Shown piece by piece: positions 42,250-53,560 of a stretch of 64,000 bases of DNA; the first letter of the stretch is position 1, and the number at the start of each line of letters is the position of its first letter. The position numbers and the translations under genes are program-made. This DNA comes from Trichobilharzia szidati (Eukaryota; Platyhelminthes; Trematoda; Strigeidida; Schistosomatidae): positions 56,623,228-56,687,227 of the forward strand of contig OX235275.1 in assembly GCA_944472155.2 (NCBI GenBank), given 5' to 3'. The notes beneath the pieces are model-generated. The model worked only from the letters and a program-made list of their open reading frames with translations. It searched no databases and was not told the origin of the DNA.

Positions 42250-43020
42250 AGGATTTCATCATGAGCTGACATCAGTTAGAGAAACACTGGAAGAAACCTG
42301 GGAGTACTGGATACCTGTTTCATCCTGGCTTGAGATTCTTCAGCCGTACGTACCCACATCATGGGGTTCGAACCCACGACCTTCTGGTGACAAGACAAGC
42401 TAGCTCGTAGACCATTAAGCCCCTGAGACCCAATCCAATGGCCACCCCATGAATTTCAACTTCTGCCAATTCACAACATAGCGTGACTGCTAGCTCATGT
42501 CTTTGGTGAGTGTTTGTCTTCCCACCCGACCTGCTACACCCTAGTGGTCACGACTTCCCAATAGAACCCCTATTTCAGCTCATAATGAAATCCTGTAATA
42601 AATCAATTAAATTCCTACAAACGAATGCTTGAATATCAATGAGATGTTCACTAGCGACAGGCCTCATTCATATAAGTAGTTCCCTGTGGTTCTAGTGCGC
42701 AGTCGTGACCACTAGGGTGCAGCAGTCCGGGTGAGAGCACAAACACCCGCGGAATACATTGGCTAGCGGTTACGCTGTGTTGTGAGTTGGCAGAAGTTGG
42801 AATTCATGGGCTGGCCATTGGATCGGGTCCCAATGGTTGAATGGTGTGCAAGCTCGCCTTGTCACCGGAAGATCCCGCGTCCGAACCCTGGTGGTGGGTG
42901 TGTACCAATGAAGAGTCCCAAACTAGGGGGATGAAACAGCTGTCCAGTACTCCCAGCTGTTTTTCCAATGGTCCTCTAACCAGTGTCAGCTCATGATGAA
43001 ATCCTGTAACTAATTCAAGG
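42250..43020. repeat. Two HH-T elements as a head-to-head palindromic pair
   Basis: The minus copy (42250-42610) and plus copy (42660-43010) both begin near the centre with GTGGTCACGACT/AGTCGTGACCAC leader text and end at the outer edges with TACAGGATTTCATCATGAGC and its complement. Both tRNA-like blocks are present (B-box GGTTCGAACCCAC in the minus copy, GTCCGAACCCTGG in the plus copy). The plus fold at 42899-42945 reads AUGAAGA, GUCC-CAAACUA-GGGGGAU (broken), GAA, ACAGCUGU, C17. Confidence 0.82.
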
Positions 43021-43159
43021 GCGTTTAATTTTTATCCTTCCATAGACTAGATTTTTGATTCACTTACAATCATCATCCATTATGGTAATAGTAAAAATTA
43101 CCACTAGTACTTAGGTTATCGGATTTTGTGGGATAACTGTTTCTTCCTTCAGGTTGTCA

Positions 43160-43520
43160 ACCGGTCAACCTTGTTGACCATTCAGCCACTTGGAGTAGTG
43201 TTCAATGACCTGTGAATTCTAACTTCCGTAAATCCTCGAATTTAGCTCAACAACTAGGATTCACAAGGTCAAGGCGAAGTGGACGGTCATCTGAGACGTA
43301 AGCGAGGTTGGCGGCGCATCACCAATTGACAGAGTTAGAGTTCAAGAGTCATTAAGTCCTAGCCCATTCAGTTAAATAGTCGTCAGGCTTGGACTAGAAA
43401 CCTAAAGGTCTTGAGTTTAACACCTGGTGACGTCGTTTGTGCTCCTCGCTGAAGAGTCCCAAACTAGATCAAGACGACTACTGTATCCTCCCAGGTTGAA
43501 ACTCGTTGATGAGAAATCTC
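43160..43520. repeat. HH-T relatives, strongly decayed
   Basis: 43420-43500 keeps CUGAAGA-GUCC-CAAACUA but the rest of the fold is lost. 43170-43330 has leader-like text in the reverse direction. Confidence 0.5.
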
Positions 43521-43706
43521 TGAAACAGTGACAAGAATAATAACAACAATTGATGGTGAGACTCTCTGAAGTATTCTTGGTTTAGCATACTGGTATTCAT
43601 GTAAGAGGTGGCAGTTCGCACTGGTGGCTCGCAAACTGTTAGCGTCGCTAACTTTAAAAACTCCGCTACGAGACGCGACTATTCAAGAAGATTATTATTT
43701 CAGTTC

Positions 43707-43949
43707 GGTGCGTCGGTGGCACAGCGGTTAGGACGCTCGCTAACCATGCACATGGCCCAAGATTCGATCCCCGAACGACAAGGCACTCCTTTACCTCACT
43801 AAGCCAGCAATAAAAGCTAGAGGAGAGACTGGGCATGAGGCTGACTAGGAACCCCATCCTGTTAAAAATGAACACCACTGCTACCGAAACTTCAAGCCTC
43901 CAGCTTGAAGCCCTATGTTCCACTGGGAACGTGAAGGCATACAAAAAAA
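43707..43949 (+). repeat. SINE-A copy, full length, with 13-bp target-site duplication
   Basis: ATTATTTCAGTTC at 43694-43706 and again at 43950-43962 bracket the copy. It starts GTGCGTCGGTGGCACAGCGG, has B-box AGATTCGATCCCC, and ends ATGTTCCACTGGGAACG with a short A tail (43942-43950). The insertion is recent enough that both target repeats are identical. Confidence 0.93.
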
Positions 43950-44119
43950 ATTATTTCAGTTCACTGACCATGAGTATTGATGAACTGTCATTGAGGACTT
44001 CATCATTCATTTATCACCATTAATTTTGGTAAGGCGTAGAACAAGTGATTCGAAGGCGTCTAGTTCCAAGCCTGCTGTAAGCCAAATTTTCGCCTCGCAT
44101 ACAAGCGTTACCGATTATG

Positions 44120-44146
44120 TCCATAATAATAATAATAATAATAATT
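44120..44146. repeat. AAT microsatellite
   Basis: Seven units of AAT. The flanking sequence changes to an HH-T relative about 50 bp further on. Confidence 0.9.
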
Positions 44147-44199
44147 TATATTGTGGGGCCTTTGTAAGGATTTTAATTAATTTCACTACATATCTCATC

Positions 44200-44700
44200 A
44201 TAAACCAACGTAGGTTGGAGGAATCATTGAAAAAAGTCAGGGAGTACTGGACAGCTGTTTCTTCCTAGTTTGGTGCTCCTCACCATTGCACACTCATGAC
44301 CTTTCCAGGTGTCAGATTCAAGACCTTAAGGTCATTAAAACAAGCTGGGCGATTATTCAACCGTTTGGGCAGGAATTCAACGACTTGTGAGTTCTAACTT
44401 CGTTAATTCGTGATGTGTAAAGCTACTGTCAACCAGTGTCTGCGATGGGCCCCCACTTCGTCTTGACATTGTGGACCCTAGAGGTTGTCGTCAGTTTGAC
44501 ATAAGTCAGAATTCATGGGTCGTTGAATCTAGACTCAATCGACCGCATGGTCAACGAGCTTCTTCTGGTAACCTGATGATCGCGGGTGCGTTCCCTGGTT
44601 GAGTTGTAGGTGTGGACTGCTGAAGATGAAACAATTGGCTGTCCAGTGTTCCCTGGTTTCCAAACATTTCCGAGTGACGACATAGCACTTATAATAATTA
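44200..44700. repeat. HH-T relatives, decayed, in both orientations
   Basis: 44245-44275 (TACTGGACAGCTGTTTCTTC, minus) and 44605-44670 (plus). The plus copy reads GGACUG-CUGAAGA-U-GAAAC: core with normal C3 but stem II deleted outright. Confidence 0.6.
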
Positions 44701-44869
44701 TTTGCATACTGGGTAATGATTGCCTGTGAAGTTGAAATCTAGGTTATGGCAAGATTGGGAAGCAGACGCCTCCCAATTACTTGTTCCGCATTCTACCCAA
44801 CTCATTCAGCAGATAATTAATGTAGCAAAAATATTCATTCAGACATCTATGAAACACAAAATAATCGAG

Positions 44870-45060
44870 TAAAGAATATCCCCCTTTCGATAAATTCCTC
44901 TTCCAGGCTCTACAATTATATACATATGTTTGCATACATAGAATATTCTAGATTAGTAGTCAATAACAATATTAGTGATTTTTAAATAATATCGATTTGT
45001 TAAGTGAGATCACAATGGAATTACAGTTCATTAGAGATGCTTAAATTATAATAATAATAA
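44870..45060 (-). mobile_element. PLE-1 3' end, reversed, with hammerhead-like motif
   Basis: The reverse complement reads CTTAACAAATCGATATTATT, then a GAATATTCT block, ATATAATTGTAGAGC and a fold at 44870-44910 with stem I GAGC and core CUGGAAGA (one base too many). Same end as 50080-50440 and 58090-58230. Confidence 0.75.
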
Positions 45061-45419
45061 AGATATAGTAGCAAATAGAATATCAACTAAAATTAGGAAA
45101 ATTCCACAAAAATCCCGGATTAATCAAACCTAGATGGCCAATGGGGTAAGGACAATGTCTGAACCAACTTCTTTTGGATGCATAAATTAGGCTTGTTAAT
45201 ATGGTTCCCAACAGCCTCAGCAGTATTTAGTAGTCGAACTCTTAAGGCGAAATTGAGATTCGTAGGTATGCTGTAAATGACCCTGAAAGACGCCTGGTTA
45301 ACATCAATCGGTCTTGTGTTCTGTATCCACAAGATGAGTGAGATAGAATAGCGCTACGAATAGATTTTGCTTGTCCTTTGCCTAACCAACCACAAAGGGT
45401 GATGTTCGGAAATTCGACG

Positions 45420-45790
45420 AGAAACTAATCTAGAATATTCAGTGTATTTGTTTTTTTTCCTTCACGTTCCCAGTGGAACATAGGGCTTAAAGCTAGTGGC
45501 TTGAAGTTTTCTGTAGCAGTGTTTTAATTTTTACAGGATGGGGTTGCTAGCCTCATGCCCAAACTTTCCTCTTTACCAGCATTATTTCTGGCTTAGCGAG
45601 GTAAAGGAGTTCCTTGTCGTCCGGGGATCGAACCCCGGACCATGTGCATGATCGGCGAGCGTCCTAACCGCTATGCCACCGACGCACATATTCAGTGTAT
45701 ATAAACATATATATATATATATATAATTGTAGAGCCGTAAGAGGAATTTATCGAAAAGAATATTCCTTGCTCGATTATTTTGTCTTTTAT
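45420..45790 (+). mobile_element. PLE-1 3' end with hammerhead-like motif, interrupted by SINE-A
   Basis: 45425-45447 and 45688-45790 join into the same end as at 58150-58240. The fold at 45732-45772 has stem I GAGC/GCUC, GAA, AAGAA-UA-UUC.CU, but the core is CGUAAGA in place of CUGAUGA, so it should not cleave. Confidence 0.75.
45448..45687 (-). repeat. SINE-A copy, full length, with 13-bp target-site duplication
   Basis: ATATTCAGTGTAT at 45435-45447 and 45688-45700 flank it exactly. Head GTGCGTCGGTGGCATAGCGG at the right, B-box GGGGTTCGATCCCC, tail A-rich at the left (T run 45450-45458). It splits a PLE-1 3' end, so SINE-A moved after that PLE copy arrived. Confidence 0.93.
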
Positions 45791-46099
45791 AGATAATTGA
45801 TGGTAAAATATAGCATGATAGTCGGTCACTAATCATGGTGGTGGTGGTGGGGGGTGGTAACTGAAATAATAATCCTGTTAGATAGTTACGTCGCGTAGCG
45901 GAGCTGGATTATAAATTTAGGGACCACAGATTCAAATTCTCAATCATTACATGAATACCCATCTGCCAACCTGCGATTGCTTCAAACAGTATCACTTTCA
46001 GTTGAAGCTGTTATTATCACCATTGTTTTCAGGAGTTTTCGGCGGTTATAACACGGAAGTATCGTATACATGTATATATAAGCTTGAGGATAATCTGAA

Positions 46100-46450
46100 A
46101 ATATGATGATACCATTTGATCTTAATTTAAACCATGAAGTGATACCAGCTAGAGAATTATTGGAGACTAGGGAACACCTAATGACTGTTTCGCCTTGGTT
46201 TGGGACTCCTCACCCATACACATCCATCATTACATTGAGTGTCAAACTCAGGACTTTCCGTTTACGAAGTGAGTCGGTTGATCAACCAACCAGTAGGATG
46301 GTATTCCGAGAATTCACATTTCTGTCAGTTTTTTATTTTTAGCGCAACCGCCGTTGGCTAGCATCTGTCCTTATACTTGACTTAGTAAAACTCACTGGTG
46401 ATGATTTCTGAATTGAACTCCGGGTAGTTATTGAACGCTAGACTAATTTT
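46100..46450 (-). repeat. HH-T relative, decayed
   Basis: 46178-46215 reads, reversed, GGGTGAGGAGTCCCAAACC then AAGGCGAAACAGTCATTAGG. Head and leader (46230-46400) are barely recognisable. Confidence 0.5.
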
Positions 46451-46499
46451 CTAGTAACGACTTGAAGGGATTTGACTGACTTCAAGTTACATGAAGTTA

Positions 46500-46688
46500 G
46501 AAATTGATGTCAGTATAGAAATTCGGCACTGTGGTAGAGTGTAACTCCATTATGCATAAGATTTTAATTTGATATTTCACACAGTGTTGTACAGTAATAT
46601 TAATTGATGACCACGTTTCCAGCATAATTTATTACCCCTCATAATTATATCAAGGCAAGACTTACACAACTTTCTCGCTTCATTTATA
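46500..46688. repeat. PLE-2 flanking repeat, split by an RTE-1 insertion
   Basis: 46560-46688 matches 36180-36300 (CACACAGTGTTGTACAGTAA, CTCATAATTATATCAAG, TTCATTTATAT); it resumes at about 47835 (ATTCGACATTTGAATGAAAT..AAGATAAAGTACATT). Confidence 0.75.
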
Positions 46689-47832
46689 TAATTATTATTT
46701 CCTTTAATTCCTAGAGGAACATAGGGCTTCAGCCATGCGTCTCCATTGCGTTCGGTTCTCTGCTACAGTCTCCACCTGGCTCCAAGTCTGCCCACATTCT
46801 TTCATCTCCTCTTCACATGACTTCCTCCAAGTCACCCTTGCACTGACGACCAACTCGACGCCGCTTCCCTTTCGGGTTCCACTCGAGCAATGGCTTGTCT
46901 AGTGATGTCACTTGATGGTTTCCTCAGAGTATGGCCAATCCATCTCCATTTCCTTCTGCATATTTGTTTCACAATCGGTTCCTGCTGTGTTGGTTCGCTT
47001 CCAGAGATCTCTATTGCTGATCTTTTCTCACCGGCCATCTGATCTTGAGCATTGAGCGAAGACAACTGTTAATGAAGGTGTTTAGTTTGATTTTAGGTGC
47101 TCTTTATGACGCGCCAAGTCTCTGATCCGTATAGTAGCACTGACTTCATATTGGAGTTGAAAATCCGGATCTTATTTTTGATTCTGAGTGTTGTTGACCT
47201 CCACACAGACTTGAGAGTAGTGAAAGCTTGCCTTGCTTTCCTGATCCTTGCTATGATAACGTTGTCAGTTCTGCCTGTAATTGAAACGATGCTTCCCAGG
47301 TAGGTAGGTGGGTAAAGGAGGTTGTTTCTTTCAGGTTCCTCCCATTTACGCTGATTGCTGTCTGTTGTTGTTGTTGCTGTTGGTGATGTTACCCAGGAAT
47401 CTTCATCACCTTTGTTTTCCCAATGTTCACCTGGAGTCCTATCTTTGATGCTTCTTCTGCCAACTTGTTTCTTTTCGCTTGCATATCTTCCAGTTTGTGG
47501 GTAATCAGACATATATCATCGACGAAGTGCAGATCCTCGAAGTTTTTGTATGAGTCCATTTTATGCCTGTTTCCTGATTGCCCGCTGTCTGTCGCATTAT
47601 CCAATCTACTGAGATCAGGAAAATCATTGGCGATAGTAGGCAGCCTTGTCTTACTCCCATCTTCACTTTGAAGAATTCCATAAGTTTCCCGTCGCGGATT
47701 ACTTGGCATGCAGCATTGTCGTACAGCTGTTGGATGAGATGTATAATTGTCGTCTGCACCCCGTAGTAGCGAAGTAGTTTCCAAATCACCTCTCGATCGA
47801 TGCTGTCGAATGCCTTTTCAAAGTCGATAAAA
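46689..47832 (-). pseudogene. RTE-1 retrotransposon: RT core to 3' end
   Basis: Minus-strand protein at 47505-47830 has motif A NFIDFEKAFDSIDREVIWKL, the DNAACQV block and motif B GVRQGCLLSPMIF. 47389-47560 has motif C as LHFVDDICLI (VDD keeps both Asp) and LQVNIGKTKVMKI. 47093-47512 has PPTYLGSIVSITGRTDNV and KSVLLYGSETW. 46832-47065 has [20 protein letters not shown]. Frames change several times, so it is dead but young-looking. It ends in the shared CTGAAGCCCTATGTTCC. The 5' half is missing. Confidence 0.88.
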
Positions 47833-48620
47833 TTGGTGATTCGACATTTGAATGAAATAGATATAAGATAAAGTACATTCGGAAATAATATTAGTGTTAT
47901 CAAAAAAATACAATCAGATGGGAAATAAGACGAGTGTTTTTACAGTCAAATAAGTAAATCACTTGTTAGAATGTTATGATGTGAATTGGAATACATTTTA
48001 ACATGATTTATTATCCTCCTCTGATTTGACTGACTGATGGTAATAATATCTTCCATATCTCTGGTATTTGCGTTGAGTCACTTCTGTTGCATGTGTTGGG
48101 TGTAGACTCGATGAACCAGGCAGGATTCAGTAATCAGTCTCTCTTGCGCTCCACCAATCTATATTACTTCTTAGAATTTTAACCCTCTCCCACCCTATTG
48201 TGTGTTAACGAATGCAGTACTACTGATGAGCTGTTTTCTAAATTGCTTATCTTCGCGGATGGGGTCAATCATCCTAACGTTATTTGAATTCTTATGTTTT
48301 GACAGACAATCGGACTACCCCCGATCTACTGGTTTGACTGACCTATGTCAACTACAAGTTGACCTAACTCACAGTCATTGCAGGATATTTTGTAAATTAT
48401 ATTATTTTGTTTAATTGGGTCCAACGGATCTTTTAGCTTACAGAGCTTGTGCTGCCTCAGTGAGTTTGTTTGTAGGTTTAAATCCCACCTTAATTCCTGC
48501 TTTATTGAGAATCCTACGTAGGGTCTCATATATTCCCTCTCTCCTTATATGGTAAAACTGTAGATGCTTTATATTCTTTCTTATTTATGTTATCATTATT
48601 AGTTATAAATCGTTGTAAGA
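47833..48620 (-). pseudogene. PLE-2: flank and GIY-YIG region
   Basis: Minus strand 48326-48529: RPYVGFSIKQELRWDLNLQT, KLCKLKDPLDPIKQNNIIYK, ISCNDCELGQLVVDIGQ at the YIGQ site. 48020-48320 continues with helices matching 37150-37330. The flanks at 46560 and 47835 connect to it. Confidence 0.78.
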
Positions 48621-48639
48621 TAATAATTGCCTTCAGCTG

Positions 48640-48720
48640 AAGACTTCCTATCTAGGACGATAAAGCTATTCAGTATTTCCTGGCGTTCATTTCATAAAGT
48701 GATATGAATTCAATGAAATC
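48640..48720 (+). repeat. HH-T remnant
   Basis: CAGCTGAAGACTTCCTATCT then 'AGGACGATAAAGCTATTCAG'. Only the ribozyme-like part remains, with the GAA box broken. Confidence 0.45.
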
Positions 48721-48959
48721 ACTGTTGACCAACATTTGAATTCATTGTTCAGGTATTACATATATTATTGAGTTTATATGCGAAGGATGAATGCCATTCG
48801 AAGTCTTCAATCCTGTTGCTGGTATTCAGATATATAGAACTGACTGATGTGCTGACTTACTTGGATAGGCACACGTTTTTTATTTTGCTAATTATCTTTC
48901 TAACCTAAATAACTCAAAGTGGGTGTATCCTTTTAGTAGTGGTAGTGGTTAACGTTTTA

Positions 48960-50440
48960 TGTGATTTTATACTCTAACCTTGCAAGCTGTAGGAACTATG
49001 TCATAGAGGCCATATTCTGCATTCAACGTTGCAGTGTGATCTATCTAAGTTGCATTCTATCCTACCAACTGATAATTTGATAACATTATGTACCTTTCCC
49101 TTATTATTACTTTCCACTTTGAACGGTTTTCGGAATCATTATTTCAGTTGTCCCATTCATTACCTTAAGTCAATACTTTTGGGCTTCGTGCCTTTGAAAT
49201 ACAAACGCAGTCTAATAAGGTGCTCTGTCCACGCAGCAAGAGTAATATGCTCTCAGGAATGTTTTACTGAGGAGCTTAATATTATTAAACAGTTGCTGAT
49301 TGAGAATCGTTACGCAGGAAAATTAATCGATAAATATATGAATCAGAAGTCAAGGTAGACCAAAGTACCAACAGTTCCGAAAATGACCTTGTTCTTACAA
49401 CTTCAATTCCTCGATGACAATGTCAGTGAGATATTAACATAATGCCTTGAGAATATAACGGTATAAAGAGCATTCAATGCCTCTGAAGTATGCTGTCTCT
49501 TCAAAACCACCCTTGTTTTAGGACTGGTAGCTGAAGATGAACTATCTAGTTTCGCCTCTTCTATATGTATCTGTCAATTAGACTGCTTCAGTGGAGCCAG
49601 TTAGCTGCTAAAGCCGTACAATTAGGTGTGTCTATCGTTGGATTTCCGGACACTATGCTGAATAGTGGTTAATTGAGAGACAAACAGATTCCATTCGTAG
49701 TTCTATCGTATTTCATCTCGTAGATACAGAACAGAAGATTGATGTAAACAAGGCGTTTTTCAAAGTCATCTACCGTATATTAACTAGTCTTAATTTTACC
49801 TCACTCAAGAGTTCGTCTATTACATATTGCTGAGACTGACTGTTGGAATCCACATTAAGAAACCTGACTTGTGTATCCAAACGAAGTTAGTTGGTTCAGT
49901 CGCTTTCCTTACATTGGCCGTCAATCAAGGTTTGAAATATGCTCAATCTGTTGCGGAAATTTAGTTAATTTTATTTGGCATTCTAATTACCACTACATTT
50001 TTATGCTTATTATAACTTAAGCGCTTTACTTGAACTGTAATTCCATTGATCTTCATAAATCGATATTACTTAAAAAACACCATTATTGTATTTTGTATTT
50101 CTTTACGTTCGCAGTGGAATATAGGCCTTCAAGGCTAAAGGCTTGACTTTTCCGTAGCAGTGGTGTTTATTTGTACGGGATGGCATTTCTAGCCTCATGC
50201 CCAACCTTCCTTCTTTACTAATCTTATTACTGGTTTAGCGAGGTAAAGGAGTGCCTCGTCTGCAGGCGATAAAACCCCGGGCCATGTGCATTGTTGGCGA
50301 GTGTCCTACAGCTGTGCCACCAACGCAAACCGCTACTGTTAATGACGATTATTACAGAATATTCTGTATATATATATGTATGTATATGTAATTGTAGAGC
50401 CGAAAGAGGAAGTTATTGAAAAGAATATTCTCTGCTCAAT
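48960..50440 (+). pseudogene. PLE-1: linker, decayed GIY-YIG and 3' end with hammerhead-like motif
   Basis: 49190-49358 encodes PLKYKRSLIRCSVHAARVIC, then ELNIIKQLLIENRYAGKLID, the linker between RT and GIY-YIG, colinear with 57225-57400. 49520-49950 is the GIY-YIG part with lost frame. The 3' end (49950-50440) shares GGCATTCTAATTACCA and AACTTAAGC with 58025. The fold at 50397-50437 has GAGC/GCUC, core CGAAAGA, GAA and AAGAA-UA-UUCUC. SINE-A splits it at 50095-50335. Confidence 0.8.
50095..50335 (-). repeat. SINE-A copy in a PLE-1 3' end
   Basis: Head GTTGGTGGCACAGCTG at the right, body with CTTTACCTCGCTAAACCAGT, end at the left CTGCGAACGTAAAG. More substitutions than the copy at 43707; no exact target duplication remains. 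Confidence 0.82.
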
Positions 50441-50525
50441 TTTTTCTTTGTCTGAATGAACATTTTCAATACTTTTTGCAATATTATAATCTATCTTTTC
50501 AAACTTCTCATCATTTTACATAGTG

Positions 50526-50665
50526 TTTTATTTTCTGATGAAGAGTCCCAAATTAGGACGAAACAGCTGTCCAGTACTCCCAGGTTTTCCAGTGGTTCTC
50601 TAACTGATGTCAGCTCATGATGAAATCCTCCATGCAATCAAACAAATCCCTACAAAACTAATACT
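50526..50665 (+). repeat. HH-T 3' half with well-kept hammerhead-like fold
   Basis: 50535-50580 reads CUGAUGAAGA-GUCC-CAAAUUA-GGAC-GAA-ACAGCUGU-C-CAGUAC. All three helices except stem I are intact. The CUGAUGA string is offset by three bases from stem II, so the true core aligned to the fold is AUGAAGA (C3 changed). Ends GATGAAATCCTCCATGC. Confidence 0.75.
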
Positions 50666-50989
50666 TGAAAATTAATCCTATTAACTTTACATCCTTTTCG
50701 AAGATCTATACTTTTCTATGAAGTGTTTTATATACATGACATTAGTCTACTTATCCCTTGATAGTGAACTATGGTTATAGTCGTAAACATTTTATCAAAT
50801 TTCACAATATTATGCTAAATATTCACAACTCTGCTTAAATTTCCTTAGAGATGTTATTTCTTAAAAACCATATATATGTATATACGATTGTACAGCTTGA
50901 TAATAAATTTGTTGGATAGAATCTCTTCTCTGAATATTGCCTTCCTAATATTACTATGAGAAGTATTATTGAATTCTGTAATTCAAGTT

Positions 50990-51180
50990 CACAGTGTGGT
51001 AAGCATGCTGGATGATTAGTTATCGTGGTTAGCTGTGAAATGATGCTAGCTGGTTCGAAGGAATCATCAGGAAACCCTCGAACTAGGTTTCATGTTTACC
51101 ATGCTTATCAGTACTCTTTGTATGTGGAACTGTTGTCCACTCGTAGATTCAAACTCTTGTCACTTTTTGCTGTAGACACT
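50990..51180 (-). repeat. HH-G relative, decayed
   Basis: Reversed, it shows GAGTTTGAATCTACG as B-box and GTACTGATAAGCATGGTAAA then CATGAAACCTAGTTCGAGGG at the ribozyme site, with the GAAACCTAG box kept. Confidence 0.55.
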
Positions 51181-51239
51181 GACAATAACACTCAGCTTGT
51201 CTAGACGCGCTAAAGAACAATAAAACTGGAGTTGATATT

Positions 51240-52110
51240 TATGATTATTATTATTCCCTTGGGTTTTGAGTGGAACGTAAGGCTTCAACAACACATCTCC
51301 ACTTTCTTCTATTCTCTCCGTGCTTCCTAGCCAGGTAAGTGAAGCCAGGAAGTAACCTCCACCAAATCTCTCCCATTCACAGTGATTGGTGCTGGTTGTT
51401 GTTCTTTTTGGTGCGTTGTTATCTTCATCACCTACCTCCGCCTTCTCTATGTTCACCTGCAGTCCTATCTTCGCTATCTGTTGGCTTCTTCTGCCAGTTC
51501 GTTGGTTTTCACCTGTAAGTCTTCGAGTTTGTGTGACACTAAACATGTATCATCCACGCGCGAAATCCAGATCTCCTAGAGTCTTCTTATCGGTGGTCCA
51601 GCGTATTTCTGTCTCCTCGCTCTCACCCACAGTTTGACGCATAACCAAGTCCACCATAATTAGGAATATCACCAGTGATAACAGCTAGACAGTCTTGTCT
51701 TACTCCTGTATTCATTTCAAACACCTCAATGAGTTTTTCATTGTGGATCACCTGACACGTAGAATTGTCATATAGCCAGCTGTTGAATGAGATTGATAAA
51801 GATTTGACCACTTCACTCCTTAATGTTGAAGCAGTTTCGAAATTATTTCTCCGTCAACTCTGTCTGTCTGAGGCCTTTTTGAAGGCGATGAAGTTAAGGT
51901 ACAATTTTAACTGCCATTCTATGCTTTGTTCTGTGATGACGATGTGTAGAGTTGTAATTTGATCAGCACATGATTTACCTTTCTTGAATCCAGCTTGTTC
52001 CGGTGGGTGGCGGAGTTCTGTATCCAGTGCCTCCTTTATTCTCTCCAGGATGATGCAACATATTACTTTACTTGACGTAGACAAGATCATTATCATACGC
52101 CAGTCACTTC
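51240..52110 (-). pseudogene. RTE-2 retrotransposon: RT fragments
   Basis: Minus-strand 51854-52096 encodes CIILERIKEALDTELRHPPE and QAGFKKGKSCADQITTLHIV, the RT motif before motif A. 51623-51811 has DNSTCQVIHNEKLIEVFEMN and TGVRQDCL. 51160-51546 has LQVNIEKAEV. It ends with GTTCCACTCAAAACCC and an ATT run at 51242. Catalytic boxes are lost. Confidence 0.8.
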
Positions 52111-52119
52111 TTGCAGAGG

Positions 52120-52555
52120 TCTAAGTCGCACTTGTGATAGTTTGGCATAAACAATGGATAGTGCAAACAAACTGTTCCATTGGACTACAAGCAACTGTGA
52201 ATCAACTTTGGTTTCCTTTTGCAGAATAGCTAGATAGTAAGTACTCTATACTTTTATATCGATTTTTTACGGATTTTGAAGTGGTTTGAAAAACTCGTAG
52301 CTCGTTATAAGTGTATCTCGACGGGATCTATGGGTAAAACTGGGACATTCTGGTCGTTTTTGATTTCACATTAAATTTCCTTCACAATGTAGCAGTATTA
52401 TTTTCTATAGGTGTCCATAATCGTATTAGTAGTAACAACACATTTTTCTAATTTAATTTTTATAGTTCTATCGCCTGTTTCACATTCGTCGTAACTGCAG
52501 TAGTATTTTTCAGATGCCTAGGAAAGGTGCATTCTCTTCGTCCACCCCGTTATAT
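52120..52555. other. Sequence without a recognised gene
   Basis: AT-rich; no frame or repeat recognised. Confidence 0.4.
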
Positions 52556-52559
52556 TAGA

Positions 52560-52770
52560 TTTGCAAACTATCACTTCATTACATCCTATTGTACGGTGGC
52601 ATGTAACTGGATGTATTGACATGGCTGAGCTATATTCCAAATTTTTTATCTTATTCGGATCTACGAGTCTAGATTCCGATAGTCTTTGCTGTTCGACTAA
52701 TCTTATTTACCGTGGTCTGCTAATTTGATCTGTGTATTTGATCTAACAATCTTTGTTGGTTATTAGACTT
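52560..52770 (-). mobile_element. PLE-2 fragment (GIY-YIG end region), reversed
   Basis: Matches 60930-61085 in the same orientation (ATCCTATTGTACGGT, TTTTTTATCTTATTCGG, GGTCTACTAGTTTGAC-like, TTTGATCTAACAATC). Confidence 0.6.
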
Positions 52771-52779
52771 TAACAGTTG

Positions 52780-53560
52780 AGTACCCATCAGTCACAAAAG
52801 TAACCTGATAATATCTCTTGCGGCAAGAATCCGTAGAATCTGCAGCCCTGAATCAGTAGAAGAGATCTCTCTTTTGAAGAAGACACTACTTGAGAATGAC
52901 TATCCATCATGCTTTATAGGTAAAGACATCAAGTTGAAAATCAATAAAGAACAACTCATGTCTATGCTGAAGAAGATGCTGTACATGAATGTGACATTCA
53001 CAGGCGACCTTCTGGCAGACATCTTAAAGAGAAGAATATCTAATGCCCTGCAAAAACATTCTCTGCTTCTGTATAAGGAGTGATGTTCTCATGCTCTTCA
53101 ACAACTTTAAAGGTAAACTATAGCATTTGATCACTTCCATATGTATCTACCAATTTACTTGCTCATGTGCAGTGAGATATATAAGTTGTTAGACGTGTGG
53201 TTTATCTAATAGTGCCACAGAATGTTACACCGCTTGGCTACGAAATGGTAAGAGTGGATCAATAAGAAGTGCTATAATTGAATATATATTCAATACTAGT
53301 CATTCAATATGTAAGGACAATTCACTCAAAGTCGTCTACGAAGTCAAAACAAGCCTCCAGAAAACGGTAGGCTTTCGTATACTTTGCATTGCAGAGACCT
53401 TAGCGATCCGGATAGAAAACCCTGATTCATGTACCCATAAGAAACGTCTCCATCCTCTCCTTCCACTGTGGGTATAATTCCAAGTTCGACTACTTTGTTA
53501 CCATTACTATTTGTGCATTTTTTGTATGACATTTTGGTAACATGTTTTTCTTGACCGACC
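52780..53560 (+). pseudogene. PLE-1 fragment: linker and GIY-YIG end
   Basis: 52810-53090 encodes a linker (LLKKTLLENDYPSCF-like block at 52870-52915, DILKRRISNALQKHS at about 53020). 53210-53350 encodes ATECYTAWLRNGKSGSIRSA, then IEYIFNTSHSI and NSLKVVYEV, the end of the GIY-YIG domain. 53395-53440 reads LRIENPDSCTHKK-like text. Confidence 0.7.

Noticed and set aside
43860..43920. Possible hammerhead in SINE-A (CCGAAAC followed by the CTTCAAGCC/GCTTGAAG hairpin)
   Set aside because: No CUGANGA core or paired stem II exists upstream, and other SINE-A copies lack the GAAAC at that place.
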